64,000 nt of DNA from Herbaspirillum sp. (GTDB taxonomy: Bacteria > Pseudomonadota > Gammaproteobacteria > Burkholderiales > Burkholderiaceae_D): assembly GCF_017744395.1 (NCBI RefSeq), contig NZ_JAGIBI010000003.1, positions 744,001-808,000 on the forward strand, in the 5' to 3' direction. The notes below the pieces were generated by a model. It worked only from the letters and a program-made list of their open reading frames with translations, was not told where the DNA came from and searched no databases. Below are positions 54,674-63,643 of this stretch, in pieces; position 1 is the first letter of the stretch; every line of letters begins with the position of its first letter. A program made the translations under genes and the position numbers.

Positions 54674-56059
54674 GTGAATACATCCGCAACGCCGGCCGGC
54701 GCTCCCGAACCGGCCAATCTCACGCTCACCGCCGCGGTGGGCAAGATCAAGTGGCGCATCCTGCCCCTGTTCGTGGTGATGTTCATCGTCAACTACATCG
54801 ACCGCGTCAATATCGGTTTCGTGCGCGCCCATCTCGCCGCCGATCTCGGCATCGGCGCGGCCGCCTTCGGGCTGGGCGCCGGGCTGTTCTTCGTCGGCTA
54901 CGCCGTGTTCGAAGTGCCGTCCAACATATTGCTGCAGCGCTACGGCGCCAAGGCCTGGCTGACCCGCATCATGTTCACCTGGGGCCTTGTGGCGGCATGC
55001 ATGGCGTTCGTGCAGAGCGAAAGCAGCTTCTACTTCATGCGCTTCCTGCTCGGCGTGGCCGAGGCCGGTTTCTTCCCGGGCGTGGTGTATTACTTCACGC
55101 AGTGGCTGCCCAACCATGAGCGCGGCCGCGCGATGGCGGTGTTCCTTTCCGGTTCGGCGATCGCCTCCATCCTGTCGGGGCCGATCACCGGCGCCTTGCT
55201 GCTGATCGAAGGCGGCGGCCTGCGTGGCTGGCAATGGATGTTCCTGATCGAAGGCGGCGCCTCGATGGCGCTGTGCTTCGTGGTGTGGTTCCTGCTCGAT
55301 TCGGCCCCGCGCGACGCCAAATGGCTCACGCCCGAACAGCGCCAGGCGCTGGTCGCCGTCATCGATGCCGAGCAGGAGCAGCGCGCCGCCAGCCGTCCGG
55401 CGCACGTCTCCGCCTTCACGCTGCTGCGCGACCCGCAGATCGTGCTGTTCTGCTTCATCTACTTCGCCATCCAGCTGACCATCTACGGCGCGACCTTCTG
55501 GCTGCCGACCATCATCAAGAAAATGGGGCATTTCAACGACTTCCAGGTCGGCTTGTTCAATTCCATTCCCTGGATCGTCTCGATCGCCGCGATGTATGCG
55601 TTCGCGGTGCTGGCGGGGCGCTTCAGGAAGCAGCAGTTCTGGGTCGCCCTGACGCTGCTGATCTCGGCGGTGGGGATGGCGGTGTCGGCCCGCAGCGGCC
55701 CGGTGGTCGGCTTCGTCGCGGTGTGCTTTGCCGGCATCGGTTTCAAGGCGGCATCCTCGCTGTTCTGGCCGATACCTCAGGGGTATCTCGACGGCCGCAT
55801 CGCCGCCGCCGTACTGGCGCTGATCAATTCGCTGGGTAACCTGGGCGGCTTCTTCGCGCCGGCCACCTTCGGCTACCTGGAGCAGAAGACCGGTTCCATC
55901 CAGGGCGGCCTGTATGCGCTGTCGATCGCCTCGGTGGCGGCCGCGGTGCTGGTGTTCCTGGCCCGCACCAGGCCGGCGCCGCAAGGCGGCAGCGGCAGCG
56001 CCGGCGGCAGTCCGGCCGTCCCGGGCGATGCCAAGGCGCGCATGAAGCTGCCGGCATGA
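54674..56059 (+). CDS. gudP: MFS transporter, glucarate/galactarate-type (anion:cation symporter)
   Basis: A 461-residue MFS permease of the ACS family. It shows NYIDRVNIGFVRAHL in helix 1 and the VPSNILLQRYGAKAWLTRI loop, marks of sugar-acid carriers such as GudP. It is the likely glucarate importer for GudD. The start is a GTG at 54674 after GAGGAGACACACTC. The C-terminal tail is Gly/Ser rich. Substrate is inferred from the operon; a tartrate- or phthalate-type substrate is conceivable. Confidence 0.88.
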   Translation: MNTSATPAGAPEPANLTLTAAVGKIKWRILPLFVVMFIVNYIDRVNIGFVRAHLAADLGIGAAAFGLGAGLFFVGYAVFEVPSNILLQRYGAKAWLTRIMFTWGLVAACMAFVQSESSFYFMRFLLGVAEAGFFPGVVYYFTQWLPNHERGRAMAVFLSGSAIASILSGPITGALLLIEGGGLRGWQWMFLIEGGASMALCFVVWFLLDSAPRDAKWLTPEQRQALVAVIDAEQEQRAASRPAHVSAFTLLRDPQIVLFCFIYFAIQLTIYGATFWLPTIIKKMGHFNDFQVGLFNSIPWIVSIAAMYAFAVLAGRFRKQQFWVALTLLISAVGMAVSARSGPVVGFVAVCFAGIGFKAASSLFWPIPQGYLDGRIAAAVLALINSLGNLGGFFAPATFGYLEQKTGSIQGGLYALSIASVAAAVLVFLARTRPAPQGGSGSAGGSPAVPGDAKARMKLPA

Positions 56060-56121
56060 CCCGGTCCTGATACAGGTTTTTCTCCGAGGCCTTCCTCGTT
56101 TGCGCTCCGCGCGTTCCGCTT

Positions 56122-56147
56122 GCCGGCGGATGCCGGGGCGCTTTTCT
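56122..56147 (+). terminator. Weak terminator after gudP
   Basis: CCGGC (56123-56127), loop GGAT, GCCGG (56132-56136), then a GC-rich step and CTTTTCTTT. The core repeats that of the 51855 terminator. The short stem makes it weak. Confidence 0.4.
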
Positions 56148-56304
56148 TTCGCGCCTCCGCCCCCATTTATTTCCCGTTGCCGCCGCCGATGCAACAGCAA
56201 GACGCGGGCGGCAAACCTATAATGGCATTCTGCGGTTGGCCATGGTGGACAACCAGGAGGCGCTTGCCGGATTGTCATGCGGCAAGAACGATGGCGACAA
56301 TGCA

Positions 56305-57228
56305 ATGGAAACCCTGTACCACCTGATCGAGCAATACGGATTGCTCATCGTCTTCTTCAATGTGCTGGTCGAGCAGCTGGGCGCGCCCGTGCCCGCCTAT
56401 CCCACCTTGATCATCACCGGCGCGCTGGCGCACAGCGGGCAGTATCCGGCCGCCTTGCTGCTGGCGCTGGCGGTGCTGGCCGCATTGATCGCCGATTACT
56501 TCTGGTACCTGGCCGGCCGGCGCTACGGCCGCCAGATCATGTCGCGCCTGTGCCGCATCTCGCTGTCGCCGGATTCCTGCGTGCGCCAGACCGAGTCGAT
56601 TTACCTGCGCTGGGGCGCGCGTTCGCTGCTGGCGGCCAAGTTCATCCCCGGTTTCGCCTCGATCGCCAGCGCCTTGTCCGGCACCATGGGCACGCGCCGT
56701 TCCAGTTTCCTGCTGTATGACGCCATCGGCAGCGCGCTGTGGGCCGGCTTGGGCATCTTCCTCGGTTCGCTGTTCAGCTCGGCGGTGGACGACTTGCTGA
56801 ACGTGCTGGCGCAGCTCGGCCATTACGGCATGCTGCTCATCGGGATCGCATTGGCGGCTTTCATCGCCAACAAGTGGTGGCAGCGCCGTCGCTTCCGCAA
56901 GTCGCTGGAAATGGCGCGCATCTCGGTGCAGGAATTGAACAACATGCTGGAGGAGGGCATCGCGCCCACCATCATCGATGTGCGTTCGCCGCTGTCGCAG
57001 CAGGACGGCAGGATTCCGGGCGCGGTGACGATGTCCAACCAGGAAATCCAGACCTTCGTCTTCGACGGCCCGATCGAGGATGAGGTGGTGGTGTACTGCG
57101 CCTGTCCCAACGAGGCGTCGGCCGCGATGGTGGCGCGCCAGCTGATGCAGCGCGGCTACAAGAAGGTGCGGCCGCTGACCGGCGGCATCGATGCCTGGCG
57201 CGCCGCCGGTTACGCGATCGACGTCTGA
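56305..57228 (+). CDS. DedA-family membrane protein fused to a rhodanese domain
   Basis: A 307-residue protein. Residues ~1-195 are a DedA/SNARE-associated membrane domain with about five helices (GAPVPAYPTLIITGAL, then the AAKFIPGFASIASALSGTM signature). Residues ~205-305 are a rhodanese domain with the active-site loop CACPNEASAAMVA, which has a Cys but a loop unlike the usual CxxGxR. DedA proteins move phospholipids or keep the proton motive force; the rhodanese link suggests sulfur or persulfide sensing. ATG at 56305 chosen from the domain start; an ATG at 56242 is possible, and a TATAAT lies at 56218-56223. The end overlaps the OsmC gene. Confidence 0.88.
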   Translation: METLYHLIEQYGLLIVFFNVLVEQLGAPVPAYPTLIITGALAHSGQYPAALLLALAVLAALIADYFWYLAGRRYGRQIMSRLCRISLSPDSCVRQTESIYLRWGARSLLAAKFIPGFASIASALSGTMGTRRSSFLLYDAIGSALWAGLGIFLGSLFSSAVDDLLNVLAQLGHYGMLLIGIALAAFIANKWWQRRRFRKSLEMARISVQELNNMLEEGIAPTIIDVRSPLSQQDGRIPGAVTMSNQEIQTFVFDGPIEDEVVVYCACPNEASAAMVARQLMQRGYKKVRPLTGGIDAWRAAGYAIDV

Positions 57229-57596
57229 ATCGCGGTACCCTGGCGGATGGTCTTGGTGACCGGCGTCTTCTCGCAGATTTCCGCCAGGCGGGCCAGTTGC
57301 TCGGCCGGCAGGGCATTGCCGAAGCTGATCTTGCGGGTGATGGTTTCCAGCCCGCTGTCGTCGCGGCCGAAATGCGCGTCCACCGAAATGCTGCCCAGGT
57401 CCCAGCCCTTGCGGTCGGCGTACATGCGCAGCGTCAGCGAGGTGCAGGCCGCCAGCGCCGCCAGCAGCAGTTCGTAAGGCGCCGGGCCGGTATCCTTGCC
57501 GCCGTTGTTCTCGGGTTCGTCGGCCTTCAGCTGGTGGTTGCGCGCCTTGATTTCCTGGGCGTAGCCGGCGGTGTTGTGCAGGGTGACGTGGGCCAT
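57210..57596 (-). CDS. OsmC-family peroxiredoxin-like protein
   Basis: A 128-residue OsmC/YhfA-like protein. The first conserved Cys is in LAALAACTSLTLRMYADRKG (near residue 52), while the second, in the usual VCxV position, reads ICEKTPVTKTI with a Cys near residue 105. These reduce organic hydroperoxides in the cytosol with thiols. Start at 57596 after CGGAGAACC. It is convergent with the DedA gene and overlaps it by 19 bp. Not the Ohr type by sequence length. Confidence 0.88.
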   Translation of the reverse strand: MAHVTLHNTAGYAQEIKARNHQLKADEPENNGGKDTGPAPYELLLAALAACTSLTLRMYADRKGWDLGSISVDAHFGRDDSGLETITRKISFGNALPAEQLARLAEICEKTPVTKTIRQGTAIQTSIA

Positions 57597-57770
57597 GTCG
57601 GTTCTCCGTGGTGTCGTTTTGAAGGGCGGGGCGCCAGGGTCTGATTGTGTCACATCGCCGGATTCGCTTCCGATTTACGTTCGCCGCCGCATAAGTCCTA
57701 TGCCGGCCAGGTGCTTAATCGGCCCATAGGCGCTTCCTATAATGGCTGCTCGATTACCCAGGAGACAGCC

Positions 57771-58613
57771 ATGCTGATGGAAGCCAAGCCCGCCCAGCCC
57801 CAATCGGGAACCCAGAAAAAATCCGTTTACCAGCCTGACCAGGAAGGCCTGATCTTCCCGCAGGAGCCGGTATTCAACTCGGTCGCCGAAGAGCGACAGC
57901 ACCGCAAGGAACGGCTGGCCGCGGCCTGCCGCCTGTTCGCCAAGCACGGTTTTTCGTTCGGCTTCGGCGGCCACCTGACGGTGCGCGACCCGGAGCATCC
58001 GGACCTGTTCTGGACCAATCCGATGGCCGTGCCGTTCTCGATGGTCAAGGCCTCGATGCTGGTGCTGGTCGACCACGGCGGCCGCGTGGTGGAAGGCAAG
58101 TACGCCATCAACCAGGCCGGCTATGTGCTGCACTCGGCCATCCATGAGCAGAACCCCGACATCATCGCTTCCTGCCACGCGCACACCGTGCACGGCGGCG
58201 CCTGGGCCGCGTTCGGCCGCCCGCTGTCGCCGGTGACGCAGGATGCCTGCATGTTCTACGGCGACCACGCGGTGCTGGGCGACGGCGCCGGCAAGGTGCC
58301 GGTGGCGCAGGAGTCCGGCCATCCGGTGGCGCGCGCGTTCGCCAACAACAAGGCGATCATCCACCAGAACCACGGCTTGCTGGTGGCCAGCCGCCACAGC
58401 ATCGACGATGCCTGCTGGCACTTCATCGCGCTCGACCACTGCTGCCGCATGCAACTGATGATCGAAGCCGCCAAGGAAATCCGGCCCAAGGAAATCGACG
58501 CCAAGTTCGCCGGCTATTCGCGCGAGCACCTAGGCAACGAGTTCATCGGCTGGCTGCACTTCCAGACGCTGTTCGCGGAAATTTCCCACTTGCAGCCCGA
58601 CCTGTTCGACTAA
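57771..58613 (+). CDS. Class II aldolase/adducin-family protein
   Basis: A 280-residue cytosolic protein of the class II aldolase/adducin family. Zinc ligands are in SCHAHTVHGGAW (two histidines) and probably NHGLLVASRH (a third). The acidic residue of true aldolases (Glu73 of FucA) lies in the less clear GGHLTVRDPEHP region. The substrate is unknown. It precedes an ACS-type MFS transporter and a LysR gene, which suggests uptake and breakdown of a hydroxy or sugar acid. ATG at 57771 follows CAGGAGACAG. TATAAT lies at 57738-57743. Confidence 0.88.
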   Translation: MLMEAKPAQPQSGTQKKSVYQPDQEGLIFPQEPVFNSVAEERQHRKERLAAACRLFAKHGFSFGFGGHLTVRDPEHPDLFWTNPMAVPFSMVKASMLVLVDHGGRVVEGKYAINQAGYVLHSAIHEQNPDIIASCHAHTVHGGAWAAFGRPLSPVTQDACMFYGDHAVLGDGAGKVPVAQESGHPVARAFANNKAIIHQNHGLLVASRHSIDDACWHFIALDHCCRMQLMIEAAKEIRPKEIDAKFAGYSREHLGNEFIGWLHFQTLFAEISHLQPDLFD

Positions 58614-58762
58614 GGCCGGCCCCTACTACAATCAGGCAACAGGCATTGGCAGGGCGTTCCCGTCTCGGCGGGCGCCCTTGTGGGGCAGGCGCGACAGCCG
58701 GGAAACGGCGCAACCCGCTCCAACGATAAAAAACAGCCAACGCCATTCAGGAGACAACCAAG

Positions 58763-60064
58763 ATGACTACCGCATACGACAGCGGCTCGCTGGCGCACGC
58801 CGACGGCGCAGACGTTTACAAGAAAGCCTACTGGCGGCTGCTGCCGCTGATCCTCGCCTGCTACCTGGTGGCCTACCTCGACCGCGTCAACGTCGGCTTC
58901 GCCAAGCTGCAGATGCTCGACGCGCTGCGTTTCGACGACGCCATCTACGGCCTCGGATCGGGCATCTTCTTCATCGGCTACATGCTCTTCGAGGTGCCGA
59001 GCAACATGATCCTGCGCCGCGTCGGCGCCCGTGTCTGGATCGCCCGCATCATGATCACCTGGGGCATCATCTCGGCGGCGATGCTGCTGGTGCGCACGCC
59101 AATGCAGTTCTATATCGCGCGCTTCCTGCTGGGTGTGGCCGAGGCAGGTTTCGCGCCGGGCATCATGTACCTGCTGACCCTGTGGTTTCCGGCGCAGCGC
59201 CGCGGCCGCGCGATGGCGATCTACGTGATGGGGGCGCCGCTGGCGTTCATCGTCGGCGGCCCGCTGTCGGGATGGATCCTGGATGCGTTCAAGGATGTGC
59301 AGCCGCTGCAGGCATGGCAATGGCTGTTCCTGGTGGAGGCGATTCCGGCGCTGGTGCTGGGCGTGGTCGTGTTCTTCTGCATGGCCGACGATTTCCGCAA
59401 GGTTTCTTGGCTGACCGCGGCCGAGAAGGAGCGGATCGAGTCCGACCTGCGCGCCGAGAACGCCGGCAAGGTCGAGCACGGCAGCGTGCGCGAATTCCTG
59501 GCCAGCCGCCAGTTGTGGGTGTTCGTGCTGATTTATTTCTGCCTGATCATGGGACTGTACGCGGTCGGATTCTGGATGCCTTCGCTGATCAAGCGCGCCG
59601 GTGTCGCCGACCCGTTCCAGATCGGCCTGTACTCGGCCATCCCTAATATCGTCGCCGCCATCGCGCTCTACCTGTCGGGCCGCGGCGCCGACATCAGCGG
59701 CAAGCGCCGGCTGTATTTCGCCTCCATGCTGACGATCGGCGCCATCGGCCTGGCGCTGGCCATGATCCTCAACGGCGGGCCGGCGGTGACGGTGGCTTGC
59801 CTGTCGCTGGCGGCAGCCGGCGTGTACTCCTGCATCAGCCTGTTCTGGGCGCTGCCGACCAGCATGTTCGTCGGCGCCTCGGTGGCGGCGGCGCTGGCCT
59901 TCGTCAATTCCTTCGGCAACATCGCCGGCTTCGTGTCGCCTTACCTGGTGGGCTGGCTCAACGTGTCGACCGGGCGTACCGACATCGGCATGTACATCAT
60001 CGGCGCGATCATGGTGTTCGGCGCGGTGGTGACCATGATGCTGCCCAAGCGGCTGGACAAGTGA
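58763..60064 (+). CDS. MFS transporter, ACS family
   Basis: A 433-residue carrier of 12 helices in the ACS family. AYLDRVNVGFAKLQML in helix 1, and VPSNMILRRVGARVWIARI in the loop, mark it as an organic-anion:H+ symporter like the glucarate and phthalate carriers. It follows the class II aldolase by 149 bp and may share its promoter. Substrate likely a hydroxy-acid. Start after CAGGAGACAACCAAG. A terminator at 60094-60118 separates it from the LysR gene. Confidence 0.9.
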   Translation: MTTAYDSGSLAHADGADVYKKAYWRLLPLILACYLVAYLDRVNVGFAKLQMLDALRFDDAIYGLGSGIFFIGYMLFEVPSNMILRRVGARVWIARIMITWGIISAAMLLVRTPMQFYIARFLLGVAEAGFAPGIMYLLTLWFPAQRRGRAMAIYVMGAPLAFIVGGPLSGWILDAFKDVQPLQAWQWLFLVEAIPALVLGVVVFFCMADDFRKVSWLTAAEKERIESDLRAENAGKVEHGSVREFLASRQLWVFVLIYFCLIMGLYAVGFWMPSLIKRAGVADPFQIGLYSAIPNIVAAIALYLSGRGADISGKRRLYFASMLTIGAIGLALAMILNGGPAVTVACLSLAAAGVYSCISLFWALPTSMFVGASVAAALAFVNSFGNIAGFVSPYLVGWLNVSTGRTDIGMYIIGAIMVFGAVVTMMLPKRLDK

Positions 60065-60093
60065 CGCCGCAGGCATCGACCATGCAAGTGTTT

Positions 60094-60118
60094 GCCGCCC
60101 CTCGGGGCGGCTTTTTTT
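60094..60118 (+). terminator. Rho-independent terminator after the MFS gene
   Basis: GCCGCCCC (60094-60101) pairs with GGGGCGGC (60104-60111), with TTTTTTT following (60112-60118). Confidence 0.9.
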
Positions 60119-60139
60119 ATGTCTGCGCCGGTGGTCGCT

Positions 60140-61051
60140 TCAGCGCGTCCAGGGCGGCTCCTTGAATTTCTCGGCGAGGTAATTGACGAAGGCGCGCACG
60201 CGCGGATGCACGTGCCGCTCCTTGGCGTAGACGGCGTAGATGGCGGTATCGTCCTGGGCCTGGTACTCGGTCAGCAAAGGCACCAGTTTGTTGCTGCGGA
60301 TGGCCGGTAGCGCGAAGTGCTCGGCCATGCGCGTCATGCCCACGCCGGCCAGCACCATCTCGACCGACGACATGCCGCTGGTGAACTGGAAGTTGCCGCG
60401 GATCTCCACGCTGATGCGCTGGCCGTCGACGATAAAGGGCCAGTGGTTGAGATGGTCCATCGGCGCTTCCCATTGCAGGCAGTTGTGCCGGCGCAGGTCG
60501 TCCGGCGTTTTCGGGGCGCCGTGGCGTGCGATGTAGGAAGGGGCGGCCACGATCAGGCGCTGCAGGTGGCACAGCTTGCGCGACAGCAGCATGGAATCCT
60601 GCAGGTGGCCCATGCGGATGGCGACGTCGACGCCGCTGCCGATGATGTCCACCAGGTTGTCGGACAGCGACAGCCGCACCCGCACGTTGGGGTACGTCTC
60701 CATGAACTCGGGCAGCAGCGGCACGACCTGGTCCATCCCGAACGAGGTCGCGGCGGTGATGCGCAGGTCGCCCGAGGCCGAGGCGCCGGTAGAGGAGATT
60801 TGCCCTTCGGCCAGCTCGATGTCGCCGATGATCCGGTTGCAGGAGGCGAGGAAGATCCTGCCTTCCTCGGTCAGGTGGACCTGGCGGGTCGAGCGCCGCA
60901 GCAGCGCCACGCCGAGGCGTTTTTCCAGGTTGTTGAGGGTGCGGCTGACGAAGGGCTGGCTGGCGCCCAGCACATGCGAAGCGGCGGTGAATCCGCCGTG
61001 GTCGGCCACGGCCTTGAAGACTTGCATCTCGAGCAAGCGTTCGTCTTTCAT
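60140..61051 (-). CDS. LysR-family transcriptional regulator
   Basis: A 303-residue LysR protein: HTH within residues ~4-60 (MQVFKAVADHGGFTAASHVLGASQPFVSRTL in parts), then a substrate domain. It belongs near the DmlR/AaeR-like group with ASGDLRITAATSFG. Start at 61051 from LysR N-terminal length; the frame upstream is not LysR-like. It is convergent with the MFS gene. It may control the aldolase/MFS pair at a distance, since no other gene is close upstream. Confidence 0.88.
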   Translation of the reverse strand: MKDERLLEMQVFKAVADHGGFTAASHVLGASQPFVSRTLNNLEKRLGVALLRRSTRQVHLTEEGRIFLASCNRIIGDIELAEGQISSTGASASGDLRITAATSFGMDQVVPLLPEFMETYPNVRVRLSLSDNLVDIIGSGVDVAIRMGHLQDSMLLSRKLCHLQRLIVAAPSYIARHGAPKTPDDLRRHNCLQWEAPMDHLNHWPFIVDGQRISVEIRGNFQFTSGMSSVEMVLAGVGMTRMAEHFALPAIRSNKLVPLLTEYQAQDDTAIYAVYAKERHVHPRVRAFVNYLAEKFKEPPWTR

Positions 61052-61175
61052 GGGGAGCGTCTCGGTATGATCGGGAAAACTTTGGCGCTCTTGCCGGCAG
61101 GGGCGCCTGTGGTGGGGACGATGATACCGGATAGGAGAGGGGGCGGCGTGCTTGCTGCGTACGTATTTGTAAAAG

Positions 61176-61204
61176 AAAAAAGCCACGCGGTGCGTGGCTT
61201 TTTT
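61176..61204. terminator. Bidirectional terminator downstream of sodB
   Basis: AAAAAAGCCACGC (61176-61188) pairs with GCGTGGCTTTTTT (61192-61204) around GGT. It lies 22 bp after the sodB stop and ends its transcript. Confidence 0.92.
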
Positions 61205-61226
61205 CGTGCCGGAAAGGCGGCGCCGA

Positions 61227-61805
61227 TTAGGCGAAGTTCTTGGCGACGAAATCCCAGTTGATGATGCCCCAGAACGCTTCCACGTACTTGGCGCGGGCGT
61301 TGCGGTAGTCGATGTAGTAGGCGTGTTCCCATACGTCCACGGTCAGCAGCGCCTTGCTGTCGGTGGTCAGCGGGGTGCCGGCGCCGGTGGTGTTGACGAT
61401 GTCCAGCGAACCGTCGGCCTTCTTGACCAGCCAGGTCCAGCCGGAACCGAAGTTGGCCAGGCCTTGTTTGGTGAACTCGGCCTTGAAGGCGTCGAACGAA
61501 CCCCACTTGGCGTTGATGGCGTCAGCCAGCGCGCCGCTCGGAGCGCCCTGGCCCTTCGGGGTCAGGCCGTTCCAGTAGAAGGTGTGGTTCCAGATCTGGG
61601 CTGCGTTGTTGAAGACGCCGCCGGAGGATTTCTTGATGATCTCTTCCAGGGACAGGTTTTCGAACTCAGTGCCCGGGATCAGGTTGTTCAGGTTGGTCAC
61701 ATAGGTCTGGTGGTGCTTGCCGTAGTGATATTCCAGGGTCTCTTTGGAAATCGTGGGCGCCAGTGCGTCCAGAGCGTAAGGCAGTGCCGGCAGGGTATGT
61801 GCCAT
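61227..61805 (-). CDS. sodB: Iron superoxide dismutase
   Basis: A 192-residue Fe-type SOD. Metal ligands are seen in LEYHYGKHH (His), [14 protein letters not shown] (His) and [10 protein letters not shown] (Asp in the TVDVWEH segment, and His). The motif FGSGWTWLV with Gln68-type residue AQIWNH marks the iron form. It dismutates superoxide in the cytosol. Start after GAAAGGATTCACC. A Fur-like box lies at 61945-61959, and a pair of hairpins upstream. Common order with xseA in this group. Confidence 0.95.
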   Translation of the reverse strand: MAHTLPALPYALDALAPTISKETLEYHYGKHHQTYVTNLNNLIPGTEFENLSLEEIIKKSSGGVFNNAAQIWNHTFYWNGLTPKGQGAPSGALADAINAKWGSFDAFKAEFTKQGLANFGSGWTWLVKKADGSLDIVNTTGAGTPLTTDSKALLTVDVWEHAYYIDYRNARAKYVEAFWGIINWDFVAKNFA

Positions 61806-61944
61806 GGTGAATCCTTTCTGTCTTGTTGATGTATCGGGTGGTTACCGAGGGGCTGTTCTGAACCTGTGATTCTAAAGCGGATATGGATTCTTTGCACCCG
61901 GTCAATAGACCGCCAGGCCGCGCCGGTGCTGGCTGTTTTGTAAA

Positions 61945-61959
61945 TTGGAATTGTTCTCA
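61945..61959 (-). promoter_or_regulatory. Possible Fur-like site upstream of sodB
   Basis: On the minus strand TGAGAACAATTCCAA matches 11 of 14 compared positions of a TGAGAATnATTCTCA-type Fur site. It lies 140 bp before the sodB start. The match is moderate. Confidence 0.45.
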
Positions 61960-61976
61960 TCTGCATCGCCGCATCG

Positions 61977-62018
61977 GGAGCCCGGGCGAATCGGGCTCCG
62001 GCCGCATGTGGCCGGAGC
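61977..62018. other. Two overlapping, mutually exclusive hairpins between xseA and sodB
   Basis: Stem 1 pairs GGAGCCCG (61977-61984) with CGGGCTCC (61992-61999). Stem 2 pairs GCTCCGGCC (61995-62003) with GGCCGGAGC (62010-62018). They share five bases, 61995-61999, so only one can form. No T-run follows in either direction. The remaining gap to xseA at 62115 shows no gene. Confidence 0.55.
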
Positions 62019-62114
62019 TTGCGGCTCATCCATGAAAGCGGCGATGGGAGCCGGCATGGCATCTCCCTCGTCCGGAGGGAAAATGCTTATAAGAAAAAAG
62101 TCGAATGGGCGGCG

Positions 62115-63497
62115 TCAGTCCAAGCGTGGCTGGACGCCGGCGATGTTGACTTCGGCGCTGCCTTGCGCCAGCCGGACCGTGATCCGGCTGCGCGCCGACA
62201 GCTCGGCGGGCGAGTGCAGCACCCGGCCCTGGCGGTCGGTGACGATGGCGTAGCCGCGTTCCAGCGTGCGTTGCGGGTTGAGCAGTTCCAGCTGGGCGTT
62301 GAGGCCGGCCAGCGCCTGGCGCTGGCGCGACTGCTGCGTCGCCAGCGCGCCATGCAGGCGGCGCGCCAGGTCGCCAAGATCGCGTCGCGCATGGGCGGTG
62401 TCGGGCAACTGGTGCGCCAGCCGGGTGGACAACTGCTGCAGACGGTGGCGCGCCTGCGTCAGCGGCACGCGGGTGGCGTGCGACAGGCGGGTTTGCAGCG
62501 CCAGCAGCTTGACGCGTTCATGCTGGATATAGGCGGCCGGGTTGACCAGCCGGCGCGACATCCAGTCGACGGCCTGCGCCTTGTCCGCCAGCGCGCGGCG
62601 CAGCGCGCGCGTCAGGTCCTGGGCGTGGGCGCGCAGTCCGGCCAGCCAGTCTTCGCGCGCCGTCGCGGCCATCTCGGCGGCGGCGGTGGGGGTCGGGGCG
62701 CGCAGGTCGGCGGCGAAGTCGGCGATGGTGAAGTCGGTTTCGTGGCCCACGCCCGAGATGACGGGCATCGAGCAGCCGGCGATGGCGCGCGCCACGGTCT
62801 CTTCGTTGAACGACCACAGGTCTTCGATGCTGCCGCCGCCGCGGCAGACCAGCAGCAGGTCGCACTCGGCGCGCGCGGAGGCGGTCTCGATGGCGGCGGC
62901 GATGCGCTGGGCCGAGCCTTCGCCTTGCACCGGCGTCGGGTAGAGGATCACTTCCACATGCGGCGCGCGGCGGCGCAGCGTGGTCAGCACGTCGCGCAGC
63001 GCAGCCGCCTGCGGGCTGGTGACGATGCCGATGCGGCGCGGGAAGCCCGGCAGCGGCCGCTTGGCGGCGCGGTCGAACAGGCCTTCGCGCTCCAGTTTTT
63101 CCTTCAGCTGCAGGAAGGCTGCGTACAGGTCGCCCACGCCGGAGCGGCGGATCGCTTCCACGTTGAGCTGGTAGTCGCCGCGCGGCGCGTACAGCGTGAC
63201 CAGGGTGCGCACCTCGACCTTGTCGCCTTCGCGCGGCATGAAGCCGGCGTATTGGGCGCGGCCCTTGAACATCACGGCGCGCACCTGGGCGCCGTCATCC
63301 TTGAGGTTGAAATACCAGTGGCCGGAGGCGGCGCGGGTGAAGTTGGAAATCTCGCCCTTGACCCAGATCAGCGGGAAGGTGCGCTCCAGCACCCGCGCCA
63401 CCGACTGGTTCAGGGCCGACACCGTCAGCACCGGCGGGCCGGCATCGCCGGCGGCGGGCTGGGCGGGGCGGAACGGGGGATACTGGTCGGCGGGCAT
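62115..63497 (-). CDS. xseA: Exodeoxyribonuclease VII large subunit
   Basis: The 460-residue XseA has an N-terminal OB-fold ([19 protein letters not shown] to [27 protein letters not shown] in parts, about 22-110), a central catalytic domain ([23 protein letters not shown], then [14 protein letters not shown] and [20 protein letters not shown]) and a coiled-coil region. It degrades single-stranded DNA with XseB. ATG at 63497. The xseB gene is not adjacent. It is divergent from the ExbB/TolQ gene, 146 bp away. Confidence 0.95.
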   Translation of the reverse strand: MPADQYPPFRPAQPAAGDAGPPVLTVSALNQSVARVLERTFPLIWVKGEISNFTRAASGHWYFNLKDDGAQVRAVMFKGRAQYAGFMPREGDKVEVRTLVTLYAPRGDYQLNVEAIRRSGVGDLYAAFLQLKEKLEREGLFDRAAKRPLPGFPRRIGIVTSPQAAALRDVLTTLRRRAPHVEVILYPTPVQGEGSAQRIAAAIETASARAECDLLLVCRGGGSIEDLWSFNEETVARAIAGCSMPVISGVGHETDFTIADFAADLRAPTPTAAAEMAATAREDWLAGLRAHAQDLTRALRRALADKAQAVDWMSRRLVNPAAYIQHERVKLLALQTRLSHATRVPLTQARHRLQQLSTRLAHQLPDTAHARRDLGDLARRLHGALATQQSRQRQALAGLNAQLELLNPQRTLERGYAIVTDRQGRVLHSPAELSARSRITVRLAQGSAEVNIAGVQPRLD

Positions 63498-63643
63498 GGG
63501 CAGGCTGTCTACTGATCTATATAGAGCGATAAAATATCCCCCGCATTGTAAAGCCAATGCGGCGCCGGGTCGCGCTTGCCCGCGGCGGCGCAACAGGCTA
63601 CATTCTGCACCCGTATCCGTTTTTACCTCTACAGGAGTTCGTT

